Positions 52,629-57,451 of a stretch of DNA of 57,451 nt are shown in pieces. The stretch is from assembly GCF_000737245.1 (NCBI RefSeq), contig NZ_JPQU01000044.1, positions 1 through 57,451 of the forward strand. The letters run 5' to 3'. How positions within the stretch are numbered: the first letter of the stretch is position 1; the number at the start of each line of letters is the position of its first letter. The DNA is from Pseudomonas syringae (lineage in GTDB: Bacteria; Pseudomonadota; Gammaproteobacteria; Pseudomonadales; Pseudomonadaceae). The position numbers and the translations under genes were made by a program. Below the pieces are notes generated by a model. The model searched no databases. It saw only the letters and a program-made list of their open reading frames with translations, and was not told the origin of the DNA.

Positions 52629-53619
52629 TGTTGGAGCCGAGCTTGCTCGCGATGAACAAGGACGCGGTGTGGCTGATTAACCGAGGCGTCTATATCGCAG
52701 GCAAGCACTGCTCCCACAGGATCAATTTGAACCATAGGACCGGCTTTAGCCGGGAGGGCGTCAGTGCAGTCGCTGCATCTCCTTCGCTGCTAATACCGCT
52801 ATCCCGGCTCAAGCGGAGCGCCGCCCGGCCGGTCCTACGCCATTGCAGACGAACATAAAATCTCCCGCAGATACACCGTGTCGTCTTTCTTCGCGGGCAA
52901 GCCTCGCTCCAACGGGTTTGCAATCGTCTGTAGGAGCCGAGCTTGCTCGCGATGAACAAGGACGCGGTGTGGCTGATTAACCGAGGCGTCTATATCGCAG
53001 GCAAGCACTGCTCCCACAGGATCAATTTGAACCATAGGACCGGCTTTAGCCGGGAGGGCGTCAGTGCAGTCGCTGCATCTCCTTCGCTGCTAATACCGCT
53101 ATCCCGGCTCAAGCGGAGCGCCGCCCGGCCGGTCCTACGCCATTGCAGACGAACATAAAATCTCCCGCAGATACACCGTGTCGTCTTTCTTCGCGGGCAA
53201 GCCTCGCTCCAACGGGTTTGCAATCGTCTGTAGGAGCCGAGCTTGCTCGCGATGAACGATGACGCGGTGTGGCTGATTAACCGAGGCGTCTATATCGCAG
53301 GCAAGCACTGCTCCCACAGGATCAATTTGAACCATAGGACCGGCTTTAGCCGGGAGGGCGTCAGTGCAGTCGCTGCATCTCCTTCGCTGCTAATACCGCT
53401 ATCCCGGCTCAAGCGGAGCGCCGCCCGGCCGGTCCTACGCCATTGCAGACGAACATAAAATCTCCCGCAGATACACCGTGTCGTCTTTCTTCGCGGGCAA
53501 GCCTCGCTCCAACGGGTTTGCAATCGTCTGTAGGAGCCGAGCTTGCTCGCGATGAACGATGATGCGGTGTGGCTGATTAAACGAGGCGTCTATATCGCAG
53601 GCAAGCACTGCTCCTACAG
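52629..53619. repeat. 300-bp tandem repeat: three full copies and one partial copy
   Basis: Units start at 52629, 52929, 53229 and 53529 (each with KGAGCCGAGCTTGCTCGCGA), exactly 300 bp apart. Units differ at only a few bases: AACAAGGACGCG in copies 1-2, AACGATGACGCG in copy 3 and AACGATGATGCG in copy 4, which stops about 90 bp in. Each unit combines a GCTTGCTCGC REP, an inverted GGCAAGCACTGCTCCCAC, a GGACCGGCTTTAGCCGGG palindrome half and a further GCGGGCAAGCCTCGCTCC. It fills the whole space between convergent xthA and the epimerase gene; short open frames repeated in each copy are by-products. Confidence 0.95.
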
Positions 53620-53631
53620 ATCACTCCCTCA

Positions 53632-54876
53632 TCAGCCCATTGCCGCCAGCCCGCTGGCCAGGCTTGGGGCCAAGGGCAGTAACGGCAACAGCGTGGCTTG
53701 GTAGGCGTGATAAAGATCAGGTTTGCCTGCCCAGATATCCGCACTTGGCACGTTTTGCGGGCTCAACTCGTGATGCCAGCTGCCCAATTGGCGGTCAATG
53801 AAGTGGCTTTCGTTGAATTCCCAGAAACGGCGATACCAGTCCTCGTACTGTTTTTCATCAGTACGTTGCAGCAACGCCGCTGCAGCTGCCGCCGCTTCGC
53901 AATGCACCCAGTGCAAGCGATGGCGTACGACCGGCTGTTTCTGCCAGTCCAGGGTGTAAACAATGCCCGGCAGACCATCGACGTTCCAGGCATCGCGGCA
54001 GGCATTGGCGAACAGTTGACGCGCATCGGCCAGCAGCCAGGTTGGCGTTGCCAGCCGGGCACGCTGGCGCGAGGCTTCCAGATGCAATAACAATCTGGCC
54101 CACTCGAATGCGTGCCCCGGCGTAGTGCCGTAAGGACGGAAGCCGTCGGCGCGATTGTCGTGGTTGTAATCCGGCAAAGGCTCCCAGCTTTGACTGAAGT
54201 GTTCGATCACCTGATGATCATTGCCCGCCGCATGGCCATGGATCACCCGCTCTACGATTCGTAATGCCCGGTCCAGCCACTGGGCGTCGCCAGTCACATC
54301 CGCCAACGCGAGAAACGCCTCCACGCTGTGCATGTTGCTGTTAGCGCCGCGATAGCTTTCTTCCTCGCTCCAGTCCCGAGCGAATGATTCGCGCATGGCG
54401 CCTTCTTCTTCGCTCCAGAAGCGCGACTGGATGACATGCATCACGTCCGACAGCAGCTCCTGAGCGCCCGGCCGTTGCGCCACGACAGCCGAACTGGCCG
54501 CCAGTGCGACAAAAGCATGAAGATAGGCTTGCTTGTCGGTCTTGTTGCCGTCTGCCAGCGGGGCACTGAACCAGCCGCCCTGTTCGCTATCACGCAGAGG
54601 TCCGGTCAGGGCGGCAATACCGTGATCCACCAACGCCGCGCAGCCGGGGATGCCGCGAACATGCGCCATGGCAAAGCTATGGGTCATACGCGCAGTGTTC
54701 ATGGTTTCGGCACGAGCGTTGACCGACAGGACGCCGCGCTCATCAAGGTTGCCGAACCCTTGGGGTAGCCGTGAGGCCTTGGCGAAATCAAGCAGCCGGT
54801 TACCCTCGCCGGCCAGCCACTGCTGGTGACCGGACGCACGTAGCCAACTGCTGAAGAGATTGTTTTTATTGTCCAT
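53632..54876 (-). CDS. AGE-family epimerase/isomerase
   Basis: A 414-aa (alpha/alpha)6-barrel protein of the N-acylglucosamine 2-epimerase/mannose isomerase family. Family features include RMTHSFAMAHVRG near the start, the RPYGTTPGHAFEWARLLL block with the catalytic His region, and HWVHCEAAAAAA and GSWHHEL further on. It interconverts an aldose/ketose or epimerises an amino sugar; D-mannose isomerase or sulfoquinovose isomerase-like activity is possible. It follows the chemoreceptor gene with 91 bp and a hairpin between. Confidence 0.9.
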   Translation of the reverse strand: MDNKNNLFSSWLRASGHQQWLAGEGNRLLDFAKASRLPQGFGNLDERGVLSVNARAETMNTARMTHSFAMAHVRGIPGCAALVDHGIAALTGPLRDSEQGGWFSAPLADGNKTDKQAYLHAFVALAASSAVVAQRPGAQELLSDVMHVIQSRFWSEEEGAMRESFARDWSEEESYRGANSNMHSVEAFLALADVTGDAQWLDRALRIVERVIHGHAAGNDHQVIEHFSQSWEPLPDYNHDNRADGFRPYGTTPGHAFEWARLLLHLEASRQRARLATPTWLLADARQLFANACRDAWNVDGLPGIVYTLDWQKQPVVRHRLHWVHCEAAAAAAALLQRTDEKQYEDWYRRFWEFNESHFIDRQLGSWHHELSPQNVPSADIWAGKPDLYHAYQATLLPLLPLAPSLASGLAAMG

Positions 54877-54884
54877 GAAGCTGT

Positions 54885-54912
54885 TTCGCCTCTGTCATTG
54901 AGCAGAGGCGAA
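54885..54912 (-). promoter_or_regulatory. Hairpin in the epimerase leader
   Basis: A 10-bp perfect stem TTCGCCTCTG/CAGAGGCGAA with an 8-base loop, just upstream of the epimerase ATG (54876). On the minus-strand transcript the AGAGG that could serve as its ribosome site lies within the stem. No T-tract. It could also end the chemoreceptor transcript. Confidence 0.45.
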
Positions 54913-54967
54913 TCATGCCCGGCGCAACCTGCCCACAGCAAGCGCGCCGGTCCAGATCGCTCAATGA

Positions 54968-56593
54968 TCAGACTTTGAAGCGCGCGACCACCTGATTCAG
55001 GTCCCCGGCCAGACGCGACAACTCATTGCTCGAAGCACTGATCTGGTTGGCGCCCTGGGTCGACTGCATTGACAGGTCACGGATGTTGACGATGTTGCGG
55101 TCCACTTCCCGCGCCACTTGCGCCTGCTCCTCAGCGGCGCTGGCGATGACCAGGTTACGCTCGGAAATCTGGTTGATCGACGAGGTGATATCGGTCAGTG
55201 ATTCGCCAGCGCCCTGGGCCAGGGTCAGGGTCTCACTGGCCTGTTCGCTGCTGGTTTGCATGGACGCCAGGGCCTGAGCCGAGCCGCTGCGCATGGCACC
55301 GACCATCTTGTCGATTTCCAGCGTGGACTGCTGAGTACGATGAGCCAATGCCCGTACTTCATCGGCCACCACCGCGAAGCCACGCCCCGACTCCCCTGCC
55401 CGTGCCGCTTCGATGGCGGCATTGAGTGCCAGCAGGTTGGTCTGTTCGGCAATGGAGCGGATTACGTCCAGCACCTTGCCGATGTCCTGGGACTGATCCG
55501 CCAGGTTTTGCACCAGCGCGGAAGTCGCCTGCACATTATTGGTGAGCGTCTGGATTGACTGAACCGTTTCCACGACACGCGCCTGACCCGCCTGCGCCGA
55601 GCGATTGGAATGGTTGGAGGCGTCAGAGGTGGAGACGGCGTTACGTGCCACTTCTTCGACTGCGGAGGTCATCTCGTTGATCGCGGTGGCCGCCTGATCG
55701 ATCTCGGCATTTTGCTGATGCAAGCCGCGATAGCTGTCTTCAGTGACCGAGTTCAGCTCAGTGGCCGCAGACGCCAGTTGCGTCGCCGAACTGCCAATGT
55801 GCTGCATGGCTGAGCGCAAGTTGCCTTGCATCTTGTCCAGCGCCACCAGCAAGCGAGTCACTTCGTCGCTGCCATCGACTCTGATGGTCTGGGTAAGGTC
55901 GCCATTGGCGACATGTTCGGCGGCTACGACGGCGACTTCCAGCGGACGGACGATGCTGCGGGTCAGCAACAAGGCCAGGCCAATGGTGCCCAGGCCAGCG
56001 ATGATTACGAAGATAAACACAATGTTGCGGGATTTATCATACTGGGCCTCGGCGGCCTGGCCTTCGGCGTCTACATGTTGCGCATAGAATTCACCCAGAT
56101 CGGCGAGCTGTTTGCCTGACCCGTCGACGATGGTCTTCATGTCCACCAACAACAATTTGTTCAAGGCTTCGCGGTCGTTTTGTGCGGCAAGCGCAAAAGA
56201 TTGATCCAGCGCCTTCTGATACTGTCCCAACGTCGCTCGGAATTGATCGCTGAGCACCTTCTCCTCCGGGGTATCGACGAAGGCAGCGAAGATGTCGAGT
56301 TTCTTGTTCAGGTCCGCATTACGCACATCCAGCTGACTGCGGTAAGTGGCGATGTTCTTGGGATCGGGATCCAGGGCCATACGCAGGGAAATAGTGCGGA
56401 TGCGCAGCATATTCTCCCGGATGTCGTTGACCGCTCGCATGCTAGGCATCCAGTTGGTTTCAACCGCCACTTCACTCTCGCGAATCGCCGACATTTGAGC
56501 CAGCGCAAACCAGCCCAGTACAGCGACCAAAAGGGAGATCAGCGTAAAGCCGAGACCAGCACGGCGGGCGATGGTCAAATTGCGTAGGTTCAT
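54968..56593 (-). CDS. Methyl-accepting chemotaxis protein
   Basis: A 541-aa chemoreceptor. Helix 1 (GLGFTLISLLVAVLGWFAL, about residues 13-31), a four-helix-bundle periplasmic domain to about 185, a second helix (IVFIFVIIAGLGTIGLALLL), HAMP (RSIVRPLEVAVVAAEHVANG), and a long cytoplasmic signalling domain with the tip sequence IAEQTNLLALNAAIEAARAG. The start at MNLRNLTIARRAG is the standard N-terminus; an in-frame start 46 codons upstream is unlikely. Ligand unknown. Confidence 0.93.
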   Translation of the reverse strand: MNLRNLTIARRAGLGFTLISLLVAVLGWFALAQMSAIRESEVAVETNWMPSMRAVNDIRENMLRIRTISLRMALDPDPKNIATYRSQLDVRNADLNKKLDIFAAFVDTPEEKVLSDQFRATLGQYQKALDQSFALAAQNDREALNKLLLVDMKTIVDGSGKQLADLGEFYAQHVDAEGQAAEAQYDKSRNIVFIFVIIAGLGTIGLALLLTRSIVRPLEVAVVAAEHVANGDLTQTIRVDGSDEVTRLLVALDKMQGNLRSAMQHIGSSATQLASAATELNSVTEDSYRGLHQQNAEIDQAATAINEMTSAVEEVARNAVSTSDASNHSNRSAQAGQARVVETVQSIQTLTNNVQATSALVQNLADQSQDIGKVLDVIRSIAEQTNLLALNAAIEAARAGESGRGFAVVADEVRALAHRTQQSTLEIDKMVGAMRSGSAQALASMQTSSEQASETLTLAQGAGESLTDITSSINQISERNLVIASAAEEQAQVAREVDRNIVNIRDLSMQSTQGANQISASSNELSRLAGDLNQVVARFKV

Positions 56594-56858
56594 GCGCAGG
56601 CTCTTTTCTATTGGGCGTAGGTTATTGGGCAGTAGGTAATCAGTGGAGAGTTGTAGGACAACCTGCAGAGATATCGACAGATACCCGCTTTTCTTAAGTG
56701 AACAAAAGAGCAACCCTTCGTCTATTTCCATTTATTACCGCGCCAACCTTGGGAGGGCTCCGACGAATGCCATCAAGTAAACCCGACATCTGCTTGTCTA
56801 CACCCTGAGAAGCCCGAAATCACGCCCATTGAAAAGGCGTAATAAAAGGAGAGCAGTC

Positions 56859-57341
56859 ATGCATCTGGAAGGTTCATGCCATTGCGGTGAGGTCGAGTTC
56901 AGCCTGAACAGCCCTCACCCCTACCCTTATCAACGCTGCTATTGCTCAATCTGTCGCAAGACCCAGGGCGGTGGCGGTTATTCCATAAACCTCGGTGGCG
57001 ACGCCAAAAGCCTGAAGGTCAAAGGCCGCGAACACATTTCGATCTATCACGCAAAAATGCGCGAGGATCACCACGTCCGCATCAGTAGCGCCGAACGGCA
57101 CTTCTGCAAGTTATGCGGCAGCGGCCTGTGGTTGTTCAGCCCCGAATGGCCCGAACTGATCCATCCTTTCGCCTCAGCCATCGACACACCCCTGCCGACG
57201 CCGCCGGAACACACCCATCTGTTGCTGGACTCCAAGGCGTCCTGGGTGGAAGTGAGCGTGAGGAAAGGCGACAAACAGTTCGAAGGTTATCCGGAGGAGT
57301 CCATTGCGGACTGGCATGAGCGGTTGGGGTTGGTGCGCTGA
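56859..57341 (+). CDS. GFA-family protein (glutathione-dependent formaldehyde-activating-like)
   Basis: A 160-aa zinc-binding protein with the cysteine layout GSCHCGEVEF, RCYCSICRKTQG and HFCKLCGSGLW expected of the GFA/CENP-V fold. Some members react formaldehyde with glutathione, but many do not. The start at MHLEGSCHCG follows AAAGGAG; a longer frame has no ribosome site. It is divergent from the chemoreceptor gene. Confidence 0.9.
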   Translation: MHLEGSCHCGEVEFSLNSPHPYPYQRCYCSICRKTQGGGGYSINLGGDAKSLKVKGREHISIYHAKMREDHHVRISSAERHFCKLCGSGLWLFSPEWPELIHPFASAIDTPLPTPPEHTHLLLDSKASWVEVSVRKGDKQFEGYPEESIADWHERLGLVR

Positions 57342-57377
57342 TGAGCGTGCCTGTTATGGCTCAATATTTAAGGACCT

Positions 57378-57451
57378 TGTAGGAGCGCGCTTGCCCGCGA
57401 TTGCGTTGTGTCAGAGAAAAATCTATGGCCTGACACAACGCAATCGCGGGC
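57378..57451. repeat. REP-type inverted repeat cut by the window end
   Basis: Left arm TGTAGGAGCGCGCTTGCCCG (57378 on) and part of its complement at the right edge; further internal arms TTGCGTTGTGTCAG/CTGACACAACGCAA are perfect. Confidence 0.88.

Noticed and set aside
52629..53619. Repeated small open frames of 60-90 codons on both strands in the tandem array
   Set aside because: They repeat only because the DNA repeats; they start and end inside REP palindromes and have no protein-like features.
52601..53631. CRISPR array
   Set aside because: The repeat unit is 300 bp with no short repeat/unique spacer pattern, and no cas genes are present.

Overview
The window looks like chromosomal DNA of a Pseudomonas of the fluorescens group. 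Support comes from many copies of the short palindromes built on GGAGCGAGCTTGCTCGC that fill intergenic gaps in this genus, an OprD-family porin, a DUF6555 small protein, the gluconate dehydrogenase operon and the general gene repertoire. No rRNA, tRNA, CRISPR array, prophage, integrase or insertion sequence was recognised. Coding density is high, most genes are short operons or singletons, and many gaps hold one REP-type inverted repeat.

Region by region: 1-3330 (minus) is a two-partner secretion pair (TpsB transporter, TpsA exoprotein cut by the window edge). 3502-11086 holds enzymes and regulators: a DCC protein, an isochorismatase-like protein, an HD protein divergent from a GlxA-type regulator, an ABC exporter, a SnoaL-like protein, a HIT protein and a PrpF-like isomerase. 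11127-13016 is a stand-alone PBP2. 13588-17335 is the three-subunit membrane gluconate 2-dehydrogenase. 17552-28557 carries an HxlR/QorB pair, an SDR/LysR pair, an AraC regulator, a LysE exporter, two MFS transporters, MntH and several small proteins of unknown function. 28715-30268 is a NorR-type regulator without its usual target next to it.

30591-36587 is a tight five-gene operon: a HAD-UbiA fusion, DprE1-like oxidase, DprE2-like reductase, UPF0104 flippase-like protein and a GT-C-like membrane protein. It reads as a complete route to make, epimerise, flip and transfer a polyprenyl-phosphate-linked pentose (arabinofuranose or ribose), best known from mycobacterial cell walls and from arabinosylated type IV pilins of some P. 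aeruginosa. It is the most interesting system in the window.

36837-44345 contains a GH15 glucoamylase-like gene overlapping an SDR gene, a LysR regulator, and a pstSCAB phosphate transporter with a candidate Pho box and a hairpin between pstS and pstC. 44689-57341 holds a small secreted protein, an OprD porin, a FAN1-type nuclease, a deoxyribosyltransferase-like protein, a LysR/AbrB-permease pair, exonuclease III, an AGE-family epimerase, a chemoreceptor and a GFA protein. Between xthA and the epimerase lies a 300-bp tandem repeat (three full copies and a partial fourth) made of REP palindromes. In two genes (isochorismatase-like and FAN1) the end of the reading frame lies inside a REP element, so the protein tails are REP-encoded.
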